From CBDCKR01 sp964572045 (GTDB taxonomy: Bacteria > Gemmatimonadota > Gemmatimonadetes > Longimicrobiales > Gaopeijiaceae), in assembly GCA_964572045.1 (NCBI GenBank), contig CAZNEI010000004.1, forward strand, positions 1-64,000: a stretch of DNA of 64,000 nt, given 5' to 3'. Numbering within the stretch: position 1 is the first letter of the stretch; every line of letters begins with the position of its first letter. A program made the position numbers and the translations under genes. The notes beneath the pieces were generated by a model. The model was not told the origin of the DNA. It saw only the letters and a program-made list of their open reading frames with translations, and made no database searches. Positions 52,745 through 61,508 of this stretch are shown here, piece by piece.

Positions 52745-54829
52745 ATGAGGAACGACGCGCGCGATTGGTCTCTCATGCTCTTTGCCGTCGTCTTGCCACT
52801 CGGCTCCATGGGGCTGGCGCTTGCGGCTCCTGACGAGGCCGGAGCCCAGGGGCCCGGAGTCGAGAACGGACAGTGGACCTACCTCGGCGGGGACGCCTGG
52901 CACACCCGTTACACGCCCTCGGATCAGATCAACGCCTCGAACTTCGAGGAATTGGAGGTGGCGTGGGAGTGGGACGCTACGAGCTTCGGTCCGAGCACCT
53001 CTCGCGCGACACCGAGCTATGTGGACGGCAAGCTCATCACAGTCACCGGGGATCGCCGACACGTGGTGGCCCTCGATCCTGCCACGGGAGAGCTTCTCTG
53101 GAGCTACTCGGAGCCGAGAACCGCGCGCTGGGACTATTCGATGCGGAAAGGCTACGGGAAGGGAGTCTCCTACGCCGAGGTCGAGGGGCGCGGCGTCGTG
53201 TTCATCACGACTCCCGCATTCTTCCTCCACGCGATCGACGCCGATAGCGGGCTGCCACTGGACGACTGGGGCACACCCGTTCCTCTCGAGGGCTTCCCCG
53301 GGACGGGCGTGGTGGATCTGATCCCGCCGCTGGTCGAGGACTGGGGCCGCTGGTTCGAGCACGAGGAGCCCTACGATCCCGACCAGGGGATCCCGCTGGA
53401 GCTCGGCTACATCACGTCGTCGTCTCCGCCCGTCGTGGTCGACGACGTCGTGGTCGTGGGGAACTCCGCCGAGCAGGGCTACAACCAGACCCGCATCGAG
53501 AACGTCCCCGGCGACATCCTCGCCTTCGACGCGAAGACGGGGAACTTCAAGTGGAAGTTCCACATCATCCCGAGACCCGGTGAGTTTGGTCACGACACCT
53601 GGGAGAGCGACGCGTGGCAGTGGACAGGTGACGTGTCGTCGTGGGCGCCCCTCTCGGCTGATCCCGAGCGGGGGATCGTCTACGTCCCGACCAACGGGGT
53701 GACGATCGATTACTACGGGGGCTTCCATCCGGGCGACAACCTCTACAGCACGAGCCTCATCGCCCTCGATGTTCAAACGGGCCAGCGCGTGTGGCATCAA
53801 CAGCTCGTCCGCCACGATATCTGGAATTACGATACGCCGACCGCTCCTCTTCTGATGGACGTAACGGTAGACGGTCGTTCCATCCCGGGCGTCTTCCAGA
53901 TCACGAAGCAGGCATTCGTCTATTCCTTCAACAGGGAGACCGGAGAGCCTATCTGGCCCTTTGAGGAGGTCGCCGTCCCTGAGTCGAAGGTGCCCGGCGA
54001 AAAGCTCTCTCCCACGCAGCCGTTCCCAACCAGACCGGCACCGTTCGATCTCCAGGGTCGCACCGAAGAGCATCTGATCGACTACACCCCCGAGATCCGT
54101 CGGAGAGCCCTGGAATATGCGCGGGAAAACGATCTATTCGTGCCCTTCTTCAATCCGCCCACGCACGTGGGCAATTCCGAGGGCGCCGGCCCGGCCCTCA
54201 TTTGTCCGGGCGGAGGTGGGGGCGCAAACATCTACAGCCCAGCCGTGGCTGATCCGATCCAGGGCATCCTGTTCGTGGCCTCAGGCAGCGGGTGCACGTT
54301 CGCAGGTCTGGAGCCGGGTGCCGTGTCACCGATGGACGGACCTCACCAGACCGGGACGACGCATTCCGACTGGGCTCGGGCTGTCGAGTTCGAGGGTGGG
54401 GCACGCGCCGACCAAGCGACCCTTGACGGCCTCTCAATCTGGAAAGGACCCGTCAGCCGCATCTCGGCGATCGACATGAATACCGGAGAATACCTGTGGG
54501 TCACCCCCAACGGTGACGCACCGGATTCGGAGCAGGAGGCCATCAGGAACCATCCGTTGCTCCAAGGCGTCGAGGGGGTTCCGACCAACCCGGGACGCCG
54601 CGGAACGGCGGTAATGGTGGCAACGCCTACCCTCCTCCTCGCGTCCGGCCAGACCGGCGATGGAACACCGCACCTGTTCGCTATAGACAAGCGCAGCGGT
54701 GATCGCATGGGTCAGGTCGAGATCCCCGGCCCTACCCGCTACGGGATGTCGAGCTGGACTCACGAAGGAAAACAGTACGTGATAGTCCAGCTCCGGGACG
54801 GACTGGCGGCGCTGTCACTCCCGGACTGA
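52745..54829 (+). CDS. PQQ-type quinoprotein dehydrogenase, secreted
   Basis: A 694-residue beta-propeller protein with an N-terminal signal (MLFAVVLPLGSMGLALAAPD). Several propeller-blade tryptophan-docking motifs are visible: ALDPATGELLWSY, AFDAKTGNFKWKF, ALDVQTGQRVWHQQ, SFNRETGEPIWPF and AIDMNTGEYLWV. No CxxCH haem motif is present, so it is not a quinohaemoprotein and must hand electrons to a separate carrier. It resembles the glucose/quinate or alcohol dehydrogenase group; substrate is unknown. PQQ synthesis genes are not in the window. It opens the block separating queA from tgt. Confidence 0.85.
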   Translation: MRNDARDWSLMLFAVVLPLGSMGLALAAPDEAGAQGPGVENGQWTYLGGDAWHTRYTPSDQINASNFEELEVAWEWDATSFGPSTSRATPSYVDGKLITVTGDRRHVVALDPATGELLWSYSEPRTARWDYSMRKGYGKGVSYAEVEGRGVVFITTPAFFLHAIDADSGLPLDDWGTPVPLEGFPGTGVVDLIPPLVEDWGRWFEHEEPYDPDQGIPLELGYITSSSPPVVVDDVVVVGNSAEQGYNQTRIENVPGDILAFDAKTGNFKWKFHIIPRPGEFGHDTWESDAWQWTGDVSSWAPLSADPERGIVYVPTNGVTIDYYGGFHPGDNLYSTSLIALDVQTGQRVWHQQLVRHDIWNYDTPTAPLLMDVTVDGRSIPGVFQITKQAFVYSFNRETGEPIWPFEEVAVPESKVPGEKLSPTQPFPTRPAPFDLQGRTEEHLIDYTPEIRRRALEYARENDLFVPFFNPPTHVGNSEGAGPALICPGGGGGANIYSPAVADPIQGILFVASGSGCTFAGLEPGAVSPMDGPHQTGTTHSDWARAVEFEGGARADQATLDGLSIWKGPVSRISAIDMNTGEYLWVTPNGDAPDSEQEAIRNHPLLQGVEGVPTNPGRRGTAVMVATPTLLLASGQTGDGTPHLFAIDKRSGDRMGQVEIPGPTRYGMSSWTHEGKQYVIVQLRDGLAALSLPD

Positions 54830-55247
54830 ATCGTAGACGCCGGGGAGCGGGCCCGAGCGCCCCTCGCCCCGATCCCCCCGCACCGGGGGTCGCTGAGGAT
54901 GGTCCGTGCGGCCCGATGATCAGGCCCGCGTCCGCCTCCCTGGTACCTCTCTTCCGGCACCGATGCCCGGTCGCTGGCGTTTCGCCCGGATCGCCGAGCA
55001 AGGTTCCGGCGAGTCCGGAATGCCGGGGGAGCCGATTGGACCCGCACGGCTGAGCGTAGGCTCGTCGGTCGAGATCGCACGGTCCGCCCGTGGAGCCCGT
55101 CAGCAGCCGAGGCACTGCGCCGGGTCCGGGTCTCTCGCCGACGCGGACGGGGCAGAGGCGCGGAGCTCGCCCAACCGTGGTGTGCCGTCCCCACACAAGA
55201 GCTTTGGCCGCGAGGCGCCGAGCTGTGACTCGACGTGGAGCGATCCG
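54830..55247. other. Convergent intergenic region with terminator hairpin
   Basis: The 418-bp gap lies between two genes that end toward each other. Apart from the hairpin at 54875-54889 I see no gene; open frames here on both strands are Arg/Pro/Ser-rich with no family resemblance. Confidence 0.4.
54875..54889. terminator. GC hairpin between convergent genes
   Basis: CCCCCG (54875-54880) and CGGGGG (54884-54889) pair exactly around a CAC loop, with partial pairing beyond. It starts 46 nt after the PQQ dehydrogenase stop. The stem is symmetric, so it could act on either strand, but no T-tract is present. Confidence 0.4.
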
Positions 55248-56432
55248 CTAAGAGAGGTCACCGAAGAAGCTCGAGACGCTCGGTGCCGAAGCGGGCGCCC
55301 GGGACGCCGCCAGCGGAAGGCGGGGATCTGCGGGGCGCATCTCACTAAACCGCTCGATAGCCCGCTCGACCATGCGCTCTCGCGCTGCCTCGTCGACCTC
55401 CAGCGACCACACGCCGCGCTCCCTCGTGGAACCGAGCGCGATGCCGTCGGAGCGCGGCATGCACCCGTAACGGTAGGTCACCTCAGGCTGTGGGACCAGG
55501 AAGGTGAGCTGTCCCCTCACGGGGATGAGATCCTCATCATCGAAGAGTGACCGCGCGCCCAGTCCTGTGCAGTTGACGATGATGGCCTGCTCCAGCGTCA
55601 TCAGGTCACGCGGTCGGTCGAACCTCCTGACGACGACGCGTCCACCCAACTGGCGGAACTCTGCCAGCATGGCGTCGAGATAGATCGAGGGCTCAATCCG
55701 AATCGTCGCACGGCGCATCGCATAAGGGGTCGGAAACGGGTGCTCTCCCGGGTAGAGGATGTCGCGCCCGGGCCGAAGTTCGGGTGGAAGAAGAGCCGCC
55801 TCGCCCAACTCCCTCCGGTCCGTTTCGGTGGGGAGTTCTTCGGACGTGTTGTAGGCATCGATCCACGAGACCCCGTACTGCCGCCCGACCATTGACTGGA
55901 ACTCGCGGTAGGCGATCTCGGCCGCCTTCCTGAACTGGGCGGTCCACTCCGGTGACGGATCGTCGGAAAGCAGCCCCGAGGCGGGGGTGAAGCCACCCCA
56001 GGCCTTGTTCGACGTCGTGTCGGGAGGCAGCGCCATGGCGTAGATCACGACATCGAAGCCACGCCGTTGCAGTTGTCTTGCGGTGCCCAGGCCTACGGCT
56101 CCGCAGCCGAGGACTGCCGCGGTTCGGTCCTCGTGCTCCAAAGCGATGTCGGCTGCGATCCGGCCTGTTCCGAGAGAGAGAGAGAGGCCCGCTCCACCGT
56201 GGCCGTAGTTGTGGATCACGGTCTTTGCGTCCAGCCTCTGGGCCCGCAGGACGAATCCTGAGGGCCGATGGGGGCGCAGCCCGACCGTGGTCCGCGTGAC
56301 GCGGTCCCAAGAGGCGTCCACCCGAGCCAGATTCACTCTGGGCCCGCGGGGCCTGCCCACCGTCCCCCCGACACAGCCGGCTAGCCCGAGCCCCGCTAAT
56401 GCTCCAGTCTTGAGAATTCTGCGCCTGTCCAT
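55248..56432 (-). CDS. D-amino acid oxidase-like flavoprotein with permuted motif order, Tat lipoprotein
   Basis: A 394-residue exported flavoprotein. The N-terminus has a twin-arginine motif (RRRILK) and a perfect lipobox (LAGC, Cys20), and ATG 56432 has GGGAGGG upstream. The motif that ends normal D-amino acid oxidases, VGLRPHRPSG followed by VIHNYGHGGAGLSLSLG, comes first (residues 50-88). The FAD Rossmann motif AAVLGCGAVGLGTARQLQRR follows at about 105-124, then the substrate domain, and the protein ends soon after PRSDGIALGSTRERGVWSLE. The order is thus circularly permuted relative to DAAO. It probably oxidises D-amino acids in the periplasm. Confidence 0.8.
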   Translation of the reverse strand: MDRRRILKTGALAGLGLAGCVGGTVGRPRGPRVNLARVDASWDRVTRTTVGLRPHRPSGFVLRAQRLDAKTVIHNYGHGGAGLSLSLGTGRIAADIALEHEDRTAAVLGCGAVGLGTARQLQRRGFDVVIYAMALPPDTTSNKAWGGFTPASGLLSDDPSPEWTAQFRKAAEIAYREFQSMVGRQYGVSWIDAYNTSEELPTETDRRELGEAALLPPELRPGRDILYPGEHPFPTPYAMRRATIRIEPSIYLDAMLAEFRQLGGRVVVRRFDRPRDLMTLEQAIIVNCTGLGARSLFDDEDLIPVRGQLTFLVPQPEVTYRYGCMPRSDGIALGSTRERGVWSLEVDEAARERMVERAIERFSEMRPADPRLPLAASRAPASAPSVSSFFGDLS

Positions 56433-56533
56433 CGAGCCCTCCCAAGAGGGGCAGCGTATGGTATGCCCCGAGCGGCAGGCCACCACTCCGTGGTTGCAGG
56501 TCTGGGTTCCGGGCCGCGATCCATTGCGGGTCC

Positions 56534-59368
56534 CTACAGGTTCAGCCAGTAGTTCATCTTGACGAGGAAGATGTTGTCGGGTGGGAGGCCGAAGAGCGTG
56601 TCGGTGTCGTATCCCAAGTCGAAGGTGCCGACCCCGTTGTAACCCGCCCGATCGAAATCGGAACCGACGACGCGGTGGGATCGGCTCTGCTGCCAGACGA
56701 GGAACAGGGTTGAGCCTGGGCTCCACTCCCAACGCAAGACGGCGTTGCCGAGGAGGCTCCGAAAGTTGAAGTCCCGGTCCCTCACCCCGAACGTCCCGGC
56801 CTCGCCAGATCCATCCGGATCGACGTAGTAGTAACCGTCCGCGCCACGCGTGAGTGTACCAGCGTCCACTCCGTAGTCGTGGAACTCCAGGGTTCCCGGC
56901 GCGGCAAACTCCTTGAGCCTGCCGTAGTCGCCGCGCGACAAGAAGGGCTGCGCGAACATCTCGAACGTCAGAGTCGGGGAAAAGGTGACGTTCACGCGAG
57001 TCTCGAGCGACACGGTCGTCTGGTCGATGGGAGCGAAGATGTAACGGCGCCCGAACGTCGGCCGAGCGAACTCGTCACTCACCGAAGCGACGTACTGGGA
57101 CTGCGTGAAGGTGCGCCGGAACGCGGGTCCGAGGCGGATCTCCACGTTCTCCCCCGACTTGTAGGTAAAGTTGATGCTCGCCATGTGCATCCACGAGCCG
57201 TCGTCCTTGGACTCCCAGCTGTAGCGGGACCATAGACTGAGGGCCTTCCGCGAGTCCGAATTGAGGCTGACGTTGCCGCCCCAGCTCCCCGGACGTCGCG
57301 CCATAGGACCTCCGCGCGTAAGGCGGTCGTCGGACGCCTCCCATTCATGCTCGACACGGACAAAGCCGCCCCAATAGTTGAGAAGCTGCCACCGGAAGTT
57401 CGTGTTGAAGTTGGCGAAGACGAGGTCGCCGTTGGTGTTCCACTTTGCGTCAGGGCTGCCCCAGAGCCGCCAGCTTCGGAACAGGCTGCCTGGACGGGGC
57501 TCGTTGTACGACAGGTCGGTGTCGATGATGTACCGGTCGGTCTCGGTCTGGAACCCTAGATCGTTCACCTCGTAGCCGGGGCTCAGCGACGCCAGTGCGA
57601 GCTTCATCTGGACGGACCCGGCCTGGCGCGTGAGGTCCAGCATGGCGTAGTGGCCCGACATGGAGGTCGCGGCCGAATCCACCCCAAGATCCGCCGCGTC
57701 GGGCCTCTGGTAGTAGCGGGCCGAGGAGCGTTGGGCGAAGATCATCGCGTCCCGGCTCCCCTGAACCAAGCTTGACGCAAAGGCGCCACTGAGACGCCAG
57801 GATCGGTCCGCCCACTCGTGCTGGAAATCCAACCCCGTCGTGTATGCGCCGCTGCGCAGACGCTCTCGGAGGGCGTCGTCCTTGAGGTCGCGGTTTACTG
57901 CGGTCACGAGGGCGCCGAGCCGTGTCTGTCCGGATCGCATGTCCTTGCGGAGGCGTCCTAAGAGGTAGTTCGAACGTGGCTCGATGATCGCATTGCGGTT
58001 CACGCCCTCGGCGTCGATGAAGGCGGCCGACTCTCGGCCCGTCACCGCCTCCATGACTCCGAGCGACCACCCGTCGCCCACTTTTCCGGTGATCTTCGCT
58101 GCACCCAGGATCGTCGTTTCCATCGGTGGGTCGGCGTACACGGCGGCTGGCGAGACGCTGCCCTGCGGTCGTCGGCCGATCCGGCGAGAATAGATGATCT
58201 GAGGCGCCCGGCCCGTACTTCCACCGGGACCGCCGGCTCCGAACCGGAAGATCTCGGTGCCCTCCACGAAGAAGGGGCGCCGTTCGTCGAATCGGGTCTC
58301 GAAGGCCGTAAGGTTGATCACGGCCGGGTCCACTTCGACTTGACCGAAGTCCGGGTTCACCGCAGCGTCCATCGTGAGGTTCGACCCGAGGCGGTATTTC
58401 AGATCCATCCCCGCCCGACTGAAGTAGTCCGAGCCAGAGCGGAACGGGTTCGAGAAGGCCAGGTCGGGGTTGGGATCCTGCCGGATGTACTCGGCTCTGA
58501 TGCCTACGTAAGGCAGGAGCTCGAGCTTCTTGCCGCGACCGATGTCGCGGATGCCAGCGAGGTGTCCGTACCGGGCCACCCCGCCGCGTTCGAGCTTAGG
58601 CGTGAAGGAAAAGTCTGCCCGCTCCTGCCTCCGGCTGATGACGCGCTGCACCTGAAGGCCCCACGTCTGGTCTTCGTCGGTACTGAAGCGCATCTGGCTG
58701 AAGGCGATCCGCATCTCCACGAACCATCCTTCGTCCGTGATGGTGGTAGCCACGTCCCAGACAGGATCCCAGGACTGGTCTCCTCCGCCGAATCCCCTGC
58801 CGCCGAACCGCCGCCCTGTCTCCACCTGGTCCCTCTTCATCCCCGAGGGGTTCGTCGCGAAGCGATAGGCTGTCCGATGGTCGTGGTAACTGTCGAACGA
58901 GACGACGAAGAAATCCGAGTCCGAGACCCACGCGTCGCGACGGGCTAAGCGTGTGGTGACGGGCTCGGAGTCGTACAGCCAAGCACCGACGTAGATGGCG
59001 TCGTCGTCATAGAGGAAGCGGACCTCGGTCCGCTCGCTGACGGGCTCGCCCTCGTCCGGATCGTTTTGAAAGAACTGCGTGACGGGCGTCGCCCCGCCCC
59101 AGGCGGCCTCGGTGTGGCGACCATCCACGCTGATACTCGTCGTCGCCCGGACCGCTACGGCTACGGGGGCTTCCGCGTGAGGGAGCAGCTTGGCCTCAGG
59201 GAGTGCCGAGCGGGCCTCTGCGCCCTGGTCGGAGAGCTGAGCCGAGACCTGTGCCATGGCGGGCGTGGCGGGGGAGGAGATCGCCAGCGCCAACAAGGGC
59301 GTGGTGAAGGAGGCAGGTATGCGCAAGCGGTACCTATGTCCCGACGATTGTCGATCTGCGGCTAGCAC
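56534..59368 (-). CDS. DUF5916 family outer-membrane protein with CBM9-like N-domain
   Basis: A 944-residue protein. A signal peptide (ASFTTPLLALAISSPATPAMA) precedes a carbohydrate-binding-9-like domain (ISVDGRHTEAAWGGATPVTQ; EVRFLYDDDAIYVGAWLYDS). The remaining 650 residues are alternating strands with frequent aromatic ends, consistent with an outer-membrane beta-barrel, and the protein ends in YWLNL. DUF5916 proteins are common in Bacteroidota and Gemmatimonadota; function is unknown. The GTG start at 59368 has no strong ribosome site. The DAAO-like gene lies 101 bp downstream on the same strand, so the two may be co-transcribed. Confidence 0.85.
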   Translation of the reverse strand: MLAADRQSSGHRYRLRIPASFTTPLLALAISSPATPAMAQVSAQLSDQGAEARSALPEAKLLPHAEAPVAVAVRATTSISVDGRHTEAAWGGATPVTQFFQNDPDEGEPVSERTEVRFLYDDDAIYVGAWLYDSEPVTTRLARRDAWVSDSDFFVVSFDSYHDHRTAYRFATNPSGMKRDQVETGRRFGGRGFGGGDQSWDPVWDVATTITDEGWFVEMRIAFSQMRFSTDEDQTWGLQVQRVISRRQERADFSFTPKLERGGVARYGHLAGIRDIGRGKKLELLPYVGIRAEYIRQDPNPDLAFSNPFRSGSDYFSRAGMDLKYRLGSNLTMDAAVNPDFGQVEVDPAVINLTAFETRFDERRPFFVEGTEIFRFGAGGPGGSTGRAPQIIYSRRIGRRPQGSVSPAAVYADPPMETTILGAAKITGKVGDGWSLGVMEAVTGRESAAFIDAEGVNRNAIIEPRSNYLLGRLRKDMRSGQTRLGALVTAVNRDLKDDALRERLRSGAYTTGLDFQHEWADRSWRLSGAFASSLVQGSRDAMIFAQRSSARYYQRPDAADLGVDSAATSMSGHYAMLDLTRQAGSVQMKLALASLSPGYEVNDLGFQTETDRYIIDTDLSYNEPRPGSLFRSWRLWGSPDAKWNTNGDLVFANFNTNFRWQLLNYWGGFVRVEHEWEASDDRLTRGGPMARRPGSWGGNVSLNSDSRKALSLWSRYSWESKDDGSWMHMASINFTYKSGENVEIRLGPAFRRTFTQSQYVASVSDEFARPTFGRRYIFAPIDQTTVSLETRVNVTFSPTLTFEMFAQPFLSRGDYGRLKEFAAPGTLEFHDYGVDAGTLTRGADGYYYVDPDGSGEAGTFGVRDRDFNFRSLLGNAVLRWEWSPGSTLFLVWQQSRSHRVVGSDFDRAGYNGVGTFDLGYDTDTLFGLPPDNIFLVKMNYWLNL

Positions 59369-59696
59369 GCGGGCCCCGCAGGCTAACCCGTGGACGGGCG
59401 TTCAACAAGAAGACTAGAACCGAACCCGTCACGGGGAAGAGGATCGGCGGGATCGACGAGCTCGCAGATCGTCCGTGGAAGACTGGCCAGTCCGGTCAGC
59501 GATCCCCCTGGCTGGGGACTCGCAAAGGCCACGATCCCGCCATCGCCAGGGGAATTCCATCATCGGGACACGGAATCGCCTTGCGTGCGGGCACCTCGGG
59601 TTGCTTTTGCAGTGGCGTGGAGGTTCGAGGTATATTCCCGTCTACGAGTCAGGTGTGACCTTAGAGCACCTCGGGAAACCAGAAAGGAACGCAACC
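59369..59696. promoter_or_regulatory. Divergent control region between DUF5916 and ompA-like genes
   Basis: This 328-bp gap must drive two outward genes. A promoter-like pair for the OmpA gene is at 59607-59636. The OmpA frame stays open upstream to 59475 but without a signal peptide, so I treat that part as leader. Confidence 0.45.
59607..59636 (+). promoter_or_regulatory. Candidate promoter for the OmpA-like gene
   Basis: TTGCAG at 59607-59612 and TATATT at 59631-59636 (5 of 6 match to the -10 consensus) are 18 nt apart. Transcription would begin near 59643, giving a leader of about 54 nt before the ATG. The AT-rich -10 stands out in this GC-rich region. Confidence 0.5.
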
Positions 59697-61121
59697 ATGA
59701 TTCGAGCCATGTCCGTCTTGGCCGTGACCCTTGTTCTCCTCCGGCCCGCAGGCGCCCTTACCGCACAGGATTCGAACGGATGGGTGCCCACCGGATGGGA
59801 GATCTCTCCCTACCTTGGCGTCTTCGACGACGTGCCGGAATTCCATCCGAGCGGCAGCAGCTCCATCTTTATCGACCCGGCCCGGAATCTGACGGGCGGT
59901 GCGCATATCGCCTACAACTTCGCCTCCGGACTCTTCGCCGACTTCGAGGGCGGGTACATGCCGTTCGACATGAGGATCCTGACGCGGGGTACGGTGGACC
60001 TGGACATGGTCTACTTCGGTGCGGGCGTGGGCTACAACCTGCCGCTAAGCGATCAGATCCAGGCCTACGGCGTGATTGGCCTCGGGGGTGCCAATTGGAG
60101 GCCTGAAGAGCTTGCCGCGGAGACCGATCTCGGACTCGCCTACGGTGGCGGCTTTCGGCTCCGCGTGGCTCCTCGCCTAGGCCTGCGGGTCGAGGCACGG
60201 ATGCACCAGATACCGGATGCGCTTGCGAACACGGCGGCTGAACTTGCCGGCGCGACGGCCCCTTCGGAGACCTTTTGGGGTTGGGGGCTTACGCTCGGGG
60301 CGTCGTACTTTCTCGGAGGAGAGCCCGAGCCCGAGCCTGAACCCGAGCCAGAGCCCGAGCCCGAACCCGAGCCTGAACCCGAGCCAGAGCCTGAACCGGA
60401 GCCCGAACCCGAGCCTGAACCCGAGCCCGAACCCGAACTCCGCTTCCGCGACGTGCACTTCGCGCACGATTCCGCAGAGCTCGACAGTGAAGCGAGCTCG
60501 ATTCTCGACGAGTCGGGAAGTGCGCTCAGGGACCCCTCGGACGAACGCGTCCTCGTCCTCGGTCATGCCGACGCCACCGGCGAGGAGGACTACAATCTGG
60601 AGCTGAGCCTGCGTCGGGCCCAGGCGGTCCGTGACTACCTCGTCGGGAACTTCCCCGAGCTCGACCAGGATCGCTTCCGGATCGCTGGTGCGGGTGAGTC
60701 GCAGCCCGTAGCCGACAACGCGACCGCAGAAGGACGGGACCAGAACCGTAGGGCCGAGATGATGGTTGCGGCCGAGGCTGCCTTGGGCAACGTCAACTTT
60801 GCGCACGATTCCGCGGAGCTCGACGATGCGGCGTCGTCGGTCCTTGATGAGTCGGGACGCAGGCTCGGGGACCGCGTGAACGAGCGCATCCTCGTCGTCG
60901 GTCATGCCGACGCCACCGGTTCGGACATTCACAACCTTGTCCTGAGTCTGCGTCGGGCCCAGGCGGTGCGGGATTATCTGATCGCCAACGTGCCAGGGCT
61001 CGGCGAGGATCGCGTCGAAGTTGCAGCGTCGGGTGAGTCGCAGCCCGTAGCCGACAACGCCACGGCAGACGGACGGCGCCAGAACCGGAGGGCCGAGATC
61101 CTGTCCGGCGGTACCAGATAG
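59697..61121 (+). CDS. OmpA family protein with Glu-Pro linker and two tandem OmpA domains
   Basis: A 474-residue outer-membrane protein. After a signal peptide (MSVLAVTLVLLRPAGALTAQ) comes an eight-strand-type barrel of about 180 residues, then a 19-unit Glu-Pro linker. Two OmpA peptidoglycan-binding domains follow in tandem. Each has the FAHDSAELD start, the GHADATG diaminopimelate-binding Asp, the SLRRAQAVRDYL helix and the NRRAE Arg. One domain is the norm. ATG 59697 has AAGGAA 8 nt upstream. It should anchor the outer membrane to the cell wall, possibly gripping two peptide stems. Confidence 0.9.
   Translation: MIRAMSVLAVTLVLLRPAGALTAQDSNGWVPTGWEISPYLGVFDDVPEFHPSGSSSIFIDPARNLTGGAHIAYNFASGLFADFEGGYMPFDMRILTRGTVDLDMVYFGAGVGYNLPLSDQIQAYGVIGLGGANWRPEELAAETDLGLAYGGGFRLRVAPRLGLRVEARMHQIPDALANTAAELAGATAPSETFWGWGLTLGASYFLGGEPEPEPEPEPEPEPEPEPEPEPEPEPEPEPEPEPEPEPELRFRDVHFAHDSAELDSEASSILDESGSALRDPSDERVLVLGHADATGEEDYNLELSLRRAQAVRDYLVGNFPELDQDRFRIAGAGESQPVADNATAEGRDQNRRAEMMVAAEAALGNVNFAHDSAELDDAASSVLDESGRRLGDRVNERILVVGHADATGSDIHNLVLSLRRAQAVRDYLIANVPGLGEDRVEVAASGESQPVADNATADGRRQNRRAEILSGGTR
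60321..60437 (+). repeat. Glu-Pro coding repeat, 19 units
   Basis: Thirty-eight codons alternate Glu and Pro, ending in one more Glu, made from GAGCCC/GAACCC/GAGCCT-type hexamers with irregular higher-order repetition. It encodes the stiff, charged spacer between barrel and peptidoglycan-binding domains. Slippage at such hexamers could vary linker length in frame without breaking the protein. Confidence 0.9.
60453..61113 (+). repeat. Tandem duplication encoding the two OmpA domains
   Basis: The first copy begins at 60453 and the second at 60792. Matching landmarks are 339 nt apart throughout (GCGCACGAT at 60462 and 60801; CAGAACCG at 60741 and 61080), so the copies are collinear with no gap. 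Long identical stretches, such as GGTCATGCCGACGCCACCGG, suggest a fairly recent duplication or continuing gene conversion. Confidence 0.85.
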
Positions 61122-61143
61122 CATCGTCCACGGAAGACTGGGT

Positions 61144-61187
61144 AACGCCCCGGGGCGGGGGCGCGCTGAATCCCTCCCCGGGGCGTT
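61144..61187 (+). terminator. 12-bp perfect stem after the OmpA-like gene
   Basis: AACGCCCCGGGG (61144-61155) and CCCCGGGGCGTT (61176-61187) are exact 12-bp inverted repeats with a 20-nt loop, starting 23 nt after the stop. Only a short TT ends the stem. It is the longest perfect stem seen in the window and very probably ends the ompA transcript. Confidence 0.6.
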
Positions 61188-61483
61188 GTCCGTAATCGTT
61201 CCCTCTCTCCTGAAGACTCGGGACCCGTGCCGATCGTGGCGTCTTCGGGGCCTGATCGACAACCCTCGCGTGGAAGCTTTCGGCTCTCGCGCATGAGACG
61301 GCGCCGGAGAAGGTGGGCGGCCTTGCGGACGAGCGACCTGCGGGCACGAAACTGGTCGTGATGCTGGTGGAGCGCCTCTCTTGGCACACCGTGCTGCCCC
61401 GCATGCGGCCGGCCCACACCCCGCGCCCACACTCATTGCCGGTCGCCGCCCTTTTTCTCAGGATTAATGGCGATCGGATCACC

Positions 61484-61508
61484 CTCCCTGCCGCCAACAA
61501 GCAGGGAG
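61484..61508. repeat. 8-bp perfect hairpin upstream of tgt
   Basis: CTCCCTGC (61484-61491) pairs with GCAGGGAG (61501-61508) around a 9-nt loop, 130 nt before the tgt start. It is either a second terminator or leader structure. I could not recognise a preQ1 riboswitch: no short A-rich tail pairing into a hairpin loop follows. Confidence 0.35.

Noticed and set aside
60321..60437. Short direct repeats that might suggest a CRISPR-like or satellite array
   Set aside because: They are hexameric Glu-Pro codons inside an open reading frame, with no spacers.
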